Source: Bacteroidota bacterium
GTDB lineage: Bacteria; Bacteroidota; Kryptoniia; Kryptoniales; JAKASW01
Assembly: GCA_021796055.1 (NCBI GenBank)
Contig: JAJYOS010000044.1
Location: 1-15,378, forward strand
Length of the DNA: 15,378 nucleotides
Reading direction: 5' to 3'
Below, one piece after another: positions 1 through 7,257 of this stretch. Under the pieces are notes generated by a model. It ran no database searches, was not told where the DNA came from, and saw only the letters and a program-made list of their open reading frames with translations. The translations under genes and the position numbers were made by a program. Position 1 is the first letter of the stretch. Every line of letters starts with the position of its first letter.

Positions 1-478
1 AAAAGAAACTCGGAGAAGCTTTCGTGACGTCGATGGTTACCGGCTTCGTGGTGTATTTCTTGCCGTTGTATTCAAGCGACGCGGCGCCTATTGTGAACTT
101 GCCTATCTTCGGGCAGCGGAGATAGTACGAGTAGGTCATCGAACCTGAAGCCGCTCCGTTTATGAACTGCAGGCTTGTCGACTGGTCCGGCCCGGAGAGA
201 AGGACGAAGTCCTGGAAGCCGGGCGCCTGGAAATTTTTGATCCCGTTTACGTCCGTCGCGGAAAACGTGAATGAGACTTCGAACTGTTCGTTCTGTCCGA
301 CTGTCGTGTGGTTTACAGTTGCCGTGAACGTTTGGGCGATAGAGACGTCCGGAAATAATACGAAGAGGACCGCGGCAAGAGTTGCGGCGAATCCGATCAT
401 CAAATAAGATCTTGTTTCTATTTTTCTCCTCCCCGATACCTTCGCGTCCACCGCGGGGACATTAGAGAAATACCTCAT
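1..478 (-). CDS. batD: BatD family protein, N-terminal part (cut by window edge)
   Basis: This is the first 159 codons of an exported protein whose gene runs off the left edge. I translated it from the reverse strand. An N-terminal stretch of about 26 residues is followed by a hydrophobic signal segment (residues 27-42) and a likely cleavage site after SIA (A48/Q49). The mature part begins FTATVNHTTVGQNEQFEVSF, which is the typical opening beta-sandwich of BatD/oxygen-tolerance proteins. BatD proteins are membrane-anchored periplasmic partners of the BatA/BatB VWA proteins. The ATG at 478 lies 58 bases after the batC stop, with a GAGGG element about 11 bases upstream. A TTG directly before it and the Met at residue 27 are alternatives. 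The 26 residues before the signal core are longer than usual, so the start is uncertain. Identity as BatD rests on this N-terminal pattern and on operon position after batC. Confidence 0.8.
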   Translation of the reverse strand, partial: MRYFSNVPAVDAKVSGRRKIETRSYLMIGFAATLAAVLFVLFPDVSIAQTFTATVNHTTVGQNEQFEVSFTFSATDVNGIKNFQAPGFQDFVLLSGPDQSTSLQFINGAASGSMTYSYYLRCPKIGKFTIGAASLEYNGKKYTTKPVTIDVTKASPSFF

Positions 479-536
479 CAAGTCGATTGCACCCTCAGTT
501 TGCGTCAGAACTTTTCTCCGAGTTTCTTTTTCGTGT

Positions 537-1253
537 TCACCAGTCTTTCGTGACCTTCATCGGTTTCCCGACGAACTTCCGTAGTTTCTTCTGCAGTTTC
601 TGCTCTTCGTGGTTTAGAGCGGCAAAAATCGCCTGTGCTTGCTCCTTGGAAAGCTGCTCCTGCTGCTGGTTTTGCTGCTGATTATTCTGTCTGTTCTGAT
701 TGTTCTTGTTCTGGTTCTTGTTCTGCTTGTTTTGATTTTGCTTGTTCTGATTCTTTTTGTTCTGGTTATTCTTGTCGTTCTTGTTTTTGTTGTTCTTATT
801 CTTGTTCTTCTGATGTTTCAGCATGTCGAGAGCATACGAGAGATTATACTTGGTTTTCATGTCTCCCGGATCAAGCTTGAGCGCCTCCGTGTAGGCGGCG
901 ATGCTCTCCTTCAACTTTTTGTCTTTGAGGAGAGAGTTGCCAATGTTGTAGTACACCTTCGACTTGAGAAGGGGGCTCTTTGTTTTCGTTATAGAAGACT
1001 GGAACGATTTCATCGCGTCCTGGAAGTTGCCCTGCTTATAGTATGAATCGCCGAGATTGAAGTTCGCCTGGAAGTTGTCCGGCGATTTACCGAGACCTTT
1101 CTTGAACTCCACTTCGGAGTCGACGTACTTTCCGTCTTTATAGAGTTTCACGCCTTTGTTCACGTAAGACCGTGGGCCCTGGGCGAGCGCCGTGCCGCCG
1201 AGAGTCAAAACGGCGATAGATAGAGCGAGCATGAATGAGATTCTTCTTTTCAT
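537..1253 (-). CDS. batC: BatC-like periplasmic TPR protein with Asn/Lys/Gln-rich tract
   Basis: A 238-residue protein. Residues 1-24 form a signal peptide (basic MKRR, hydrophobic core, TALA-Q cleavage). Residues about 27-145 contain three TPR-like units: VNKGVKLYKDGKYVDSEVEF, then one starting near FNLGDSYYKQGN, then one near YYNIGNSLLKDKKLKES. Residues 147-200 are almost only Asn, Lys and Gln. The C-terminal tail (about 200-238) is a charged helix with ALNHEEQKLQKKL, which resembles the short conserved tail of Bacteroidota BatC proteins. TPR domains bind protein partners, so a scaffold role for the Bat complex in the periplasm is inferred. The start lies 6 bases after the batB stop, so the two are probably co-translated. 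The low-complexity tract is unusually long and makes the opposite strand look like a Leu-rich ORF, which is an artefact. Confidence 0.88.
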   Translation of the reverse strand: MKRRISFMLALSIAVLTLGGTALAQGPRSYVNKGVKLYKDGKYVDSEVEFKKGLGKSPDNFQANFNLGDSYYKQGNFQDAMKSFQSSITKTKSPLLKSKVYYNIGNSLLKDKKLKESIAAYTEALKLDPGDMKTKYNLSYALDMLKHQKNKNKNNKNKNDKNNQNKKNQNKQNQNKQNKNQNKNNQNRQNNQQQNQQQEQLSKEQAQAIFAALNHEEQKLQKKLRKFVGKPMKVTKDW

Positions 1254-1259
1254 TGCCGG

Positions 1260-2300
1260 TTACTCTATTCCCAGTTTCTTGTTTAGTTTCGTAAATAAAC
1301 GAGATTTGCGATCCGACATGAAGAACTCGACGAGAAGCAGCAGGATTGCCGGCGCCAAGAAATAGTAAAACCTGTCCTCGTAATCAGCAACCCGCTTTTC
1401 ACCGAATTGCGTCTTCTTGATTTTCGAGAGATCGTCGTAGATGATCCTGAGCTCATCCCTTCCGTTCTGGGCCTGGAAAAACTTCCCGCCCGATTCAGAC
1501 GCGATCTCTTCGAGCGTCTCCGGCCGCATCCTAGTCAGGACGATGTGACCCTTGTCGTCTTTCTTGAAGCCAATTTGCTGGCCCTGATCGTTGTAAATAG
1601 GTATCGGTGTTCCCTGCGTGGAGCCGAGTCCGATCGTGAAAATTTTGATGCCGTGTTTTTTAGCGTTCTCGATCGCGCCTTTTATATCTCCCTGATGGTC
1701 TTCGCCGTCCGTGAAAAGGACCATGACCTTCTCCGAATTCATTTTATAATCGAACGATTTGACGGCGAGGTTTATGGCGGCGGCAATGGCGGTACCCTGC
1801 TCGGGGACGCTGCTCGTGTTCGCGGCGTTGAGGAAAAGGTCGGCTGCCGAATAGTCCGTCGTCAGAGGGAACTGCACGAAAGGCTCTCCGGCGAATACGA
1901 TCAGACCGATCCTGTCACCGTGCAATCTCTGGATGAGGTTCGCTATTTCCAGCTTTGCCTTGTCCAGCCTGCTCGGCTGAAGGTCTTGTGCCTGCATGCT
2001 GAGGGAGACGTCGAGAAGTATATAAATGTCTATGCCTGTTTCTTTAACGGTCTCGAGTCTCGTGCCGATTTGAGGGTCGGACGCGGCGACGAGGAGGCAG
2101 GCAACGGCAAAAATCCAAATACCCGACCTCAGGATTGCTTTTCCCCTGCTGTAAGTCGGGAGAAGAACGTCCTGCAGGGTCTTGCCCGCGAACTTTTCGA
2201 GCATCTTGTTCCTTCTCCTGGCGAAATACCAAAAAGCTAGAACAAGCACCGGGATGAAGTACAACCCGTATAGAAATTCCGGATGTGCGAATCGAATCAT
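1260..2300 (-). CDS. batB: BatB: membrane-anchored von Willebrand A protein
   Basis: A 346-residue VWA protein. Two transmembrane segments lie at the N-terminus (about 9-27 and 59-74) and one near the C-terminus (about 312-327), so the VWA domain (about 88-290) is probably periplasmic, as in known BatA/BatB proteins. The metal ion-dependent adhesion site is complete: D97-x-S99-x-S101 in LLDVSLSMQ, T170 in EQGTA and D198 in FTDGED. It follows batA by about 40 bases and precedes batC by 6. The ATG at 2300 has no strong Shine-Dalgarno, although GGAGTAAAGG overlapping the batA stop lies farther upstream, so translation may be coupled. The VWA fold in this family binds partner proteins, and a function in envelope stress or aerotolerance is known only loosely. 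BatB rather than BatA is chosen by gene order. Confidence 0.88.
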   Translation of the reverse strand: MIRFAHPEFLYGLYFIPVLVLAFWYFARRRNKMLEKFAGKTLQDVLLPTYSRGKAILRSGIWIFAVACLLVAASDPQIGTRLETVKETGIDIYILLDVSLSMQAQDLQPSRLDKAKLEIANLIQRLHGDRIGLIVFAGEPFVQFPLTTDYSAADLFLNAANTSSVPEQGTAIAAAINLAVKSFDYKMNSEKVMVLFTDGEDHQGDIKGAIENAKKHGIKIFTIGLGSTQGTPIPIYNDQGQQIGFKKDDKGHIVLTRMRPETLEEIASESGGKFFQAQNGRDELRIIYDDLSKIKKTQFGEKRVADYEDRFYYFLAPAILLLLVEFFMSDRKSRLFTKLNKKLGIE

Positions 2301-2340
2301 AATTCTGTTTTGTGCTTCTTGATGCCTGTGCCTTTACTCC

Positions 2341-3360
2341 TCACGGCACCCTTCTTAAAACAAATTTAGACATCCCAAGTTCAAGCGCGAGGAGTATCAA
2401 CCCCGCGTCGAGCCAGCCGGCGAAGAGTTCAGTTGTGTTCCTGTATGAAGTCACTTTGATCTTGGACTTTTCAAGTTTATCGATCCGCCGGTAGACCTCT
2501 TCCAACGATCTGTTGTTCGTCGCCCTGAAGAATTCACCCCCCGTGATGCTGGAAATTTTGCTCAGGAGCGTCGTGTCGATCTTGACGGGGACCATCTGGT
2601 AACGAACGCCGAAAGGTGTTTGAACGGGATAAGGCGCTTCTCCGTTCGTTCCGACACCTATGGTATAAACTCTGACGCCGTATGTCTTGGCAATCTCGGC
2701 GGCGGTCAGTGGATCGACCTGACCCGCGTTATTTTCACCGTCGGTCAGAAGTATGATTACTTTGCTTTTCGCCTCACCGTATCTGAGTCGTCCGACCGCG
2801 TCGGCGATCGCGTTCCCGATTGCCGTGCCGTCCGGGTTGACCATTCCCAGCTTCACCTTACGAAGCAGGTTGAGCAGGACGTCATGGTCGATGGTGATCG
2901 GGCATTGCGTGAATGCCTGTCTTCCGAAAATGACGAGCCCAATACGATCGTTCGGTCTTTCCTTTATGAATTGCGCGGCCACGGCCTTCGCCGCGTCGAT
3001 GCGGTTCGGTTTCAAATCTTCGGATGTCATGCTTCCGGACATGTCTAGGCAGAGAACAATATCGATTCCTTCCGTCGTGACGTTCTGTGACGAGGAGTAG
3101 GTCTGGGGCCTTGCAAGCGCCACAATGAGAAGTCCGATAGCGATTGATCTCATAAGGACGGGCGCGCCATTCATCTTCTCTTTCCATGATTTCGGAATGC
3201 CTCCGAACATGTCCAGCGAGGAGTAGGTGAGGGACGGCTGCTTCGCTCTTCCTATCCTCCAATGCCAGAGGATCATCAGCGGGACGATCGGCAGGAGGTA
3301 AAGCACCCATGGGTAAGCGAATGTGATATTATTGAATAACGTCACCGGTTTCCTTGTCAT
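2341..3360 (-). CDS. batA: BatA: membrane-anchored von Willebrand A protein
   Basis: A 339-residue VWA protein with the BatA layout. It has a transmembrane helix at about 16-33, a second at about 68-83, a VWA domain from about 97 to 290 and a C-terminal hydrophobic segment (GWLDAGLILLALELGM). The MIDAS residues are all present: D106, S108 and S110 in CLDMSGSMTSED, T179 in PDGTA and D207 in LLTDGEN. It shares length and topology with the neighbouring BatB, consistent with an old duplication. The ATG at 3360 overlaps the end of the preceding gene by 32 bases. A GTG at 3345 (codon 6), preceded by AAGGAAACC, is a credible alternative start with a shorter overlap. The Bat VWA proteins are thought to act with the MoxR ATPase encoded at the operon head. 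The function is known for the family and inferred here. Confidence 0.88.
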   Translation of the reverse strand: MTRKPVTLFNNITFAYPWVLYLLPIVPLMILWHWRIGRAKQPSLTYSSLDMFGGIPKSWKEKMNGAPVLMRSIAIGLLIVALARPQTYSSSQNVTTEGIDIVLCLDMSGSMTSEDLKPNRIDAAKAVAAQFIKERPNDRIGLVIFGRQAFTQCPITIDHDVLLNLLRKVKLGMVNPDGTAIGNAIADAVGRLRYGEAKSKVIILLTDGENNAGQVDPLTAAEIAKTYGVRVYTIGVGTNGEAPYPVQTPFGVRYQMVPVKIDTTLLSKISSITGGEFFRATNNRSLEEVYRRIDKLEKSKIKVTSYRNTTELFAGWLDAGLILLALELGMSKFVLRRVP

Positions 3361-4282
3361 CCTTGCCGTTCGTTACGGCCGTCTCGTTCACGATCTCGTA
3401 TGCCTGCTTCATCATTTCTTCGTTGACCGAATTCATTGGGGTGAACTTCGCGAACTTCACCATGTCCGCGTTCGAGAGAAATCCATAGGTCAGGTCGAGT
3501 ATCGGGGCGCTTTCCGGGCGATGCTTAAGGAGTTCCAGCGCTTCCGAAGTCGGAAGCTCCATCGCGGGCATGTCAAAACGCTTCTCGAAATACCTTCTGA
3601 TTATTTCAGTGATCGCCGAATGATATTCCTTCACAAGTCCGCGCTGCCACAGCTGCTCTTGCTCAAGCTGGTGGAGGGAGCTCAGCGCCTCTTCGTGCGG
3701 GAGAAGCTTCACGACAGGTCTGACCGAGGCGGCTGCGGCTTTCTTTTTCTTATATCGGCGATAGAGATAATACGCGATCGCGGCGATTAGCAGCGCCGCG
3801 CCGATCCATACGAGAAACCATCTCCAGTCGAAGGGAATCTTTATCGGGGCACTTACATCTTTGATTCCCTTCTGCAAGTCCACTTTGACTGTCGAGACGG
3901 CGAAACGAACGGGGTTTGTCGGAACTTCCTGGAGCGTAGTGTCCCCGGTAGTCCGATAGAAAATCGGGATTCCTGGAATGGTCACGCCGGCTGAATCGTA
4001 GCAGGAAAGCGTGTAGGCATAAGTGGCCGTGGTGTCGCCGTTCACGACAACCTTCGAGGGCTTCCCAATCTTCAGAAGGGTCAGGCTCTGCAGGCTGTCC
4101 TGGATCATCGGCTGGTAGACGGTCGTGCCGCTCTTGTAGCCGATCTCTATTTTGTAATGAATGTAATCGCCGACGAGGTAGTTCGTCTTGCCGGTCGACG
4201 CCGTGGCCGAGGTCACCTGCGAAAAAGCGGGCGAGGCGATGAGGGAAATGAACAACCAGAGGAGCGCGGCTCTTCTTACCAT
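3329..4282 (-). CDS. Exported single-pass membrane protein of Bat operon (DUF4381-like position)
   Basis: A 317-residue protein of unknown exact role. It has a signal peptide (residues 1-21, SPAFS then Q22) and a beta-rich extracytoplasmic domain (about 22-150) with BatD-like features such as YLVGDYIHYKIEI. One transmembrane helix (about 155-174) follows, then a lysine/arginine stop-transfer run (YRRYKKKKAAA) and a cytoplasmic helical domain containing LPHEEALSSLHQL, HSAITEIIRRYFEKRF and LPTSEALELL. That last arrangement resembles the DUF4381-type proteins that commonly sit between DUF58 and VWA genes in MoxR operons; the match is from memory of the pattern, not a search. The ATG overlaps the DUF58 stop by 7 bases, and its own end overlaps batA by 32, so translation is probably coupled. 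It could bridge the cytosolic ATPase/DUF58 pair and the periplasmic Bat proteins; that is inference. Confidence 0.75.
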   Translation of the reverse strand: MVRRAALLWLFISLIASPAFSQVTSATASTGKTNYLVGDYIHYKIEIGYKSGTTVYQPMIQDSLQSLTLLKIGKPSKVVVNGDTTATYAYTLSCYDSAGVTIPGIPIFYRTTGDTTLQEVPTNPVRFAVSTVKVDLQKGIKDVSAPIKIPFDWRWFLVWIGAALLIAAIAYYLYRRYKKKKAAAASVRPVVKLLPHEEALSSLHQLEQEQLWQRGLVKEYHSAITEIIRRYFEKRFDMPAMELPTSEALELLKHRPESAPILDLTYGFLSNADMVKFAKFTPMNSVNEEMMKQAYEIVNETAVTNGKDDKETGDVIQ

Positions 4283-5151
4283 CTTTTTTCTCTCAATCTG
4301 AAAAACCGGACGAGAGGTTTTATGTAGTCTTCACCGGTCTGAATTTCTATGCTGTCGAGACGGCTTGAAATGAAGAGCGCTTTGCGCTGAGACCTGTTTC
4401 GCTCTCTTAGCTGCTGGAAGAGATGTCTCGTTTTCTTGTCGCTTGTGTCGATCCACCTTTCCCTCCCAGTTTCGGCATCCGTGAATTTCATCAATCCAAC
4501 CGGAGGGATTTCGTTCTCTCGTTTGTCGTTGAGCACTACGCCGATGAGATCGTGACGCTTGCCGACGATCCTCAGTATCTTGTCGTACCCTGTGTCCATG
4601 AAATCTGAAATCAGGAAGGCGATGCTCCGTTTCTTTATGGCGTTGTTCATGTATTCGAGGGCCGCTCTAAGGTTGGTGGTTTTTCCTTCAGGCTCGAACG
4701 AGAGGATTTCACGGATGATCCTCAGAACATGCATCCGCCCTTTCCTTGGCGGGACGAACTTCTCTATTTTGTCGGTGAACATTATCAATCCGACTTTGTC
4801 GTTATTCTTCAGCGCGGAAAACGCGAGAATCGCGCCGATCTCTGCCGCGATCTGTTGCTTGGTCTTGTCGGATGAGCCGAATATCAATGAGCCGCTCATG
4901 TCTACCATGAGCATCACGGTAAGCTCGCGCTCTTCCTCGAATATCTTAACAAAAGGGTGACCGAACCTCGCCGTCACGTTCCAGTCAATGTTTCTGATGT
5001 CGTCGCCGAACTGGTACTCCCTTACCTCGGAAAACTCCATCCCTCTCCCCTTGAAGACGGAGTGGTACTCTCCCGAGAAGACCTGGTCGACCATGCCTCT
5101 GGTTCTGATCTCGATTTGCCGGACTTGCTTTAAGAGCTCTTTAGTTTGCAA
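4276..5151 (-). CDS. DUF58 domain protein (MoxR-associated, VWA-like fold)
   Basis: A 291-residue protein with no signal peptide or membrane helix, so it is probably cytosolic. Residues 37-62 hold the DUF58 hallmark, beginning GMEFSEVREYQFGDD and continuing IRNIDWNVTAR. Further on, MVDMSGSL (84-88 DMSGS) gives a VWA-type MIDAS motif, with LISDFMDTGYD as the second metal-site region. DUF58 proteins almost always sit directly after a MoxR ATPase, as here, 54 bases downstream of the moxR stop. They are taken to be partners or adaptors of MoxR, though the molecular role is not established. The ATG at 5151 is accepted because MQTKELLKQVRQIEIRT is the usual family N-terminus. The TAA stop overlaps the next gene's start in AGATGGTAAG, a 7-base overlap. 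Confidence 0.9.
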   Translation of the reverse strand: MQTKELLKQVRQIEIRTRGMVDQVFSGEYHSVFKGRGMEFSEVREYQFGDDIRNIDWNVTARFGHPFVKIFEEERELTVMLMVDMSGSLIFGSSDKTKQQIAAEIGAILAFSALKNNDKVGLIMFTDKIEKFVPPRKGRMHVLRIIREILSFEPEGKTTNLRAALEYMNNAIKKRSIAFLISDFMDTGYDKILRIVGKRHDLIGVVLNDKRENEIPPVGLMKFTDAETGRERWIDTSDKKTRHLFQQLRERNRSQRKALFISSRLDSIEIQTGEDYIKPLVRFFRLREKRW

Positions 5152-5205
5152 TCTCTTGGTAGAATTTTAAATTTTGATCTTAGGTTCTCAATTGCGAATT
5201 CCTGA

Positions 5206-6189
5206 TCAGGGCACTTCAACCTTATTCAGAATTTCCTTTATGACATTCTCGGAGTTTATTTCTTCCGCTTCCGCTTCGTAGGTAACGGCCACGCGGTGAC
5301 GAAGAACATCGAGGCAGATGCCTCTTACGTCTTCAGGTATGACGTAACCCCTTCTCTTTATGAACGCCATCGCCTTCGCCCCCAACGCGAGGTTTATAGA
5401 GGCTCTCGGAGAGGCGCCGTAACTTATGTAGTCGGTAAGCTTTTCGAGTCCGTAGTTCTTTGGTGACCTCGTCGCGAAAACTATATCGAGGATGTATTTC
5501 TCGATCTTTTCATCTATATAAACATCGTGGACGAGGTTCCTCGCTTTTATGATGTCCTTCGGCGAAACAACCTGCTGAACGCCGTCATCAACGGCATTAA
5601 CGTTCTGCCGCATGATCTTCAGTTCCTCATCCCTCGAAGGATAAGAAATTACCACCTTGAGCATGAATCGGTCTACCTGCGCTTCGGGAAGGGGGTAGGT
5701 GCCTTCCTGCTCGATGGGATTCTCAGTGGCGAGAACCAGAAACGGATCTTCGAGTTTGAAAGTCTGCTCACCGATCGTCACCTGGCGCTCCTGCATTGCC
5801 TCCAGTAGAGCGCTTTGCACTTTGGCCGGAGCGCGGTTAATCTCATCTGCCAGTATGAAATTTGAGAAGATCGGACCCTTCCTGATCAGGAAGTTGCCCT
5901 CTCTCTGGTTATATATCTGCGTCCCGACGAGATCGGCGGGAAGGAGATCGGGAGTGAACTGAATTCTCTGAAACTTCGCCTTCATGGCCGAAGAAAGAGT
6001 CTTTATGGCGAGCGTCTTCGCAAGTCCGGGCACGCCCTCCAGTAGTACGTGTCCGTTGCTCAGGAGCCCGATCAGGAGTCGCTCGATCATGGCTTTCTGT
6101 CCGACGATTACCTTGCCGATTTCGTTCATCAGCAAGTCTACAAATGCGCTTTCTTCTTTGATCTTCTCGTTTAATGCGGAGATATCCAC
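5206..6189 (-). CDS. moxR: MoxR-type AAA+ ATPase, first gene of the Bat operon
   Basis: A 327-residue AAA+ ATPase of the MoxR (AAA_3) family. Visible motifs in order: Walker A GVPGLAKT (52-59), Walker B FILADEIN (111-118), sensor 1 LATENP (about 153-158), a likely arginine finger in QVDRF (R174) and sensor 2 in YGASPRASINLA. MoxR ATPases work as chaperone-like remodellers, often on VWA-domain partners, and the DUF58 and two VWA genes downstream fit this. The start is a GTG at 6189, giving MDISALNEKI, with GAGG at 6197-6200 placed seven bases upstream. No in-frame ATG gives a better start. Length is normal for the family. It is the operon head: the next kilobase upstream contains no intact gene on this strand. 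Confidence 0.93.
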   Translation of the reverse strand: MDISALNEKIKEESAFVDLLMNEIGKVIVGQKAMIERLLIGLLSNGHVLLEGVPGLAKTLAIKTLSSAMKAKFQRIQFTPDLLPADLVGTQIYNQREGNFLIRKGPIFSNFILADEINRAPAKVQSALLEAMQERQVTIGEQTFKLEDPFLVLATENPIEQEGTYPLPEAQVDRFMLKVVISYPSRDEELKIMRQNVNAVDDGVQQVVSPKDIIKARNLVHDVYIDEKIEKYILDIVFATRSPKNYGLEKLTDYISYGASPRASINLALGAKAMAFIKRRGYVIPEDVRGICLDVLRHRVAVTYEAEAEEINSENVIKEILNKVEVP

Positions 6190-6196
6190 TTTAACA

Positions 6197-6200
6197 CCTC
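6197..6200 (-). promoter_or_regulatory. Shine-Dalgarno site fixing the moxR GTG start
   Basis: GAGG on the minus strand, seven bases before the GTG at 6189, supports a non-ATG start for moxR. Confidence 0.6.
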
Positions 6201-6216
6201 GTGTGTGTTTCCTTAT

Positions 6217-6245
6217 TTGACATCTTACGAACCGTAATTTATTAA
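6217..6245 (+). promoter_or_regulatory. Candidate sigma-70-like promoter pointing right, away from moxR
   Basis: TTGACA at 6217-6222, a spacer of exactly 17 bases, then TATTAA at 6240-6245. The match to the general bacterial consensus is good, but no intact plus-strand gene follows for a kilobase and the -10 consensus in Bacteroidota often differs. It may be chance in an AT-rich stretch. Confidence 0.2.
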
Positions 6246-6401
6246 TGTGAAAGTGTTACATGAAAGGGAAAATAAAATCCGGGTTTATCCGCGGCGGGCA
6301 AAATTCCGACCGATATAATTCATCGGGAGAAATCCGGATTCCGATCTCGTTTTTAATGAGTCATGGTACCTGAAGAAAGTCTTTCAGAAACCTTTCACAT
6401 G

Positions 6402-6798
6402 TCAGTAACGAAGAAATCCGGTTAAAAAATCCTTCCGTTCTTGAAATAAACAGTCAGCGTTCAATACCATGGACGGCTCAAAATCTCTGATGGAAAATTC
6501 TGCCGTGGTCTCGCCGATCCGGTGCTCATTGACATGATCGTTGGAAGCGGAATCGAAAAAGCCGCGTGCGATAATTATCATCGCTCTGGATGATTGAAAT
6601 TTCCCCCGGCACGGCAATGTTAAGATCCTCCAAAGCTGTCATGGCTGCTACTGCCTGGTTGTCATTGAACCAGACTATCGCCTTCGGGTGCTCGTTTCTC
6701 TCTTTTTCAAGGAAAAATTGAACGGTTTAAATTACCGATGAAAGCCGTAATAATCAAACTCAAGGTCTTTGACGTCGGGTTTGGCTTCTGAGAATTGG
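6402..6798 (-). pseudogene. Decayed LacI/GntR-LacI-type transcriptional regulator, C-terminal half
   Basis: Three reading frames on the minus strand together spell the sugar-binding C-terminal lobe of a LacI-family regulator, but no single frame is open. In 6526-6723 one reads LEKERNEHPKAIVWFNDNQA, then VAAMTALEDLNIAVPGEI and SIIQSDDN. This is the classic family segment (P-x-A-I-x-x-F-N-D-x-x-A, then I-x-V-P-x-x-I-S-I), and the frame stops at 6526. Shifting one base at about 6590-6615 opens 6402-6617, which continues with NDHVNEHRIGETTAEF and then MVLNADCLFQERKDF, matching the usual end of such proteins (H-x-x-E-x-G-x-x-A-A-E, then V-L-x-A-x-L-x-x-R). A weaker upstream piece at about 6735-6798 reads PDVKDLEFDYYGF. 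The HTH half is not recognisable. Frameshifts plus stops mean it is broken, barring sequencing error. It may once have controlled a sugar locus such as the nag-type genes nearby. Confidence 0.6.
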
Positions 6799-7200
6799 GA
6801 CGGAATCGAGCATTAATGCAGAAGCAAGTGGATTGGAATCGCACTAATCACAAGAAGCGTGAACGGATCGTCGAGAACCATCGGTAGTTAAGAAGGCCAT
6901 GAATCTGGAACGAAGATTCATTGCGTTCCGTTTGGTCTTCTAAAGGCGCTGGTGGTCATCGAGTTACCGCCGGCATACATTAGTCCGGAAGTATGACCCG
7001 CGCGAGCGGTTCGACCGCTGAATAGAGACATGCTGAAGAACAGTGTCGAGAGATAGATTCGAACGTGTTGAGCGATAGTAAACAAGAGACCATGAGAAAT
7101 GATCACCCCATCATGGAAAGGTTCCGGCAAATTCCGACAGAGGAGTAGCCGGAGAATCCCCTCCAACATTCCTTCCGGTTTCCTTCACCTCCGCGCTCCC
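6799..7200. other. Gene-poor stretch, no feature recognised
   Basis: I see no convincing gene. A minus-strand ORF of 83 codons (6918-7169) has no family pattern and no good ribosome-binding site. A minus-strand reading near 6825-6890 (VLDDPFTLLV) could be another scrap of the decayed regulator, but this is weak. No repeat or mobile-element ends were seen. Confidence 0.35.
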
Positions 7201-7257
7201 CTCTGCCGCTTCTTTCAGCAATGCCTGAATTGAAAACAGCTAGAGAAAGGTATTCCC

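Larger units (their letters stand above)
6190..6401. other. Upstream region of moxR: AT-rich, holds palindromes but no gene
   Basis: No coding sequence is evident. The first 80 bases next to moxR are AT-rich and must contain the operon promoter on the minus strand, but I cannot point to one clear -10/-35 pair there. Small structures seen: an imperfect 17-base palindrome ATGTGAAAGTGTTACAT at 6245-6261; an inverted repeat CCGAT-7-ATCGG at 6310-6326; a perfect 11-base palindrome GAAAGTCTTTC at 6375-6385; and copies of AAATCCGG at 6275 and 6330, with a third at 6414 just outside. Any of these could be operators; none is matched to a known regulator. Confidence 0.4.

Noticed and set aside
403..437. 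Twin-arginine look (GRRKIETR) before the BatD signal segment
   Set aside because: It lacks the S/T-RRxFLK consensus, and the upstream start itself is uncertain; an ordinary Sec signal is simpler.
639..1046. Plus-strand ORF with a Leu/Val-rich start that looks like a membrane protein
   Set aside because: It is the antisense of the Asn/Lys/Gln codons of batC; the batC frame has a signal peptide, TPRs and operon context.
1407..2240. 277-codon plus-strand ORF
   Set aside because: It lies wholly opposite batB, which has complete VWA and membrane features; the antisense frame shows no family pattern.
6918..7169. 83-codon minus-strand ORF in the gene-poor region
   Set aside because: No ribosome-binding site, no recognisable motif, mixed composition; likely chance.
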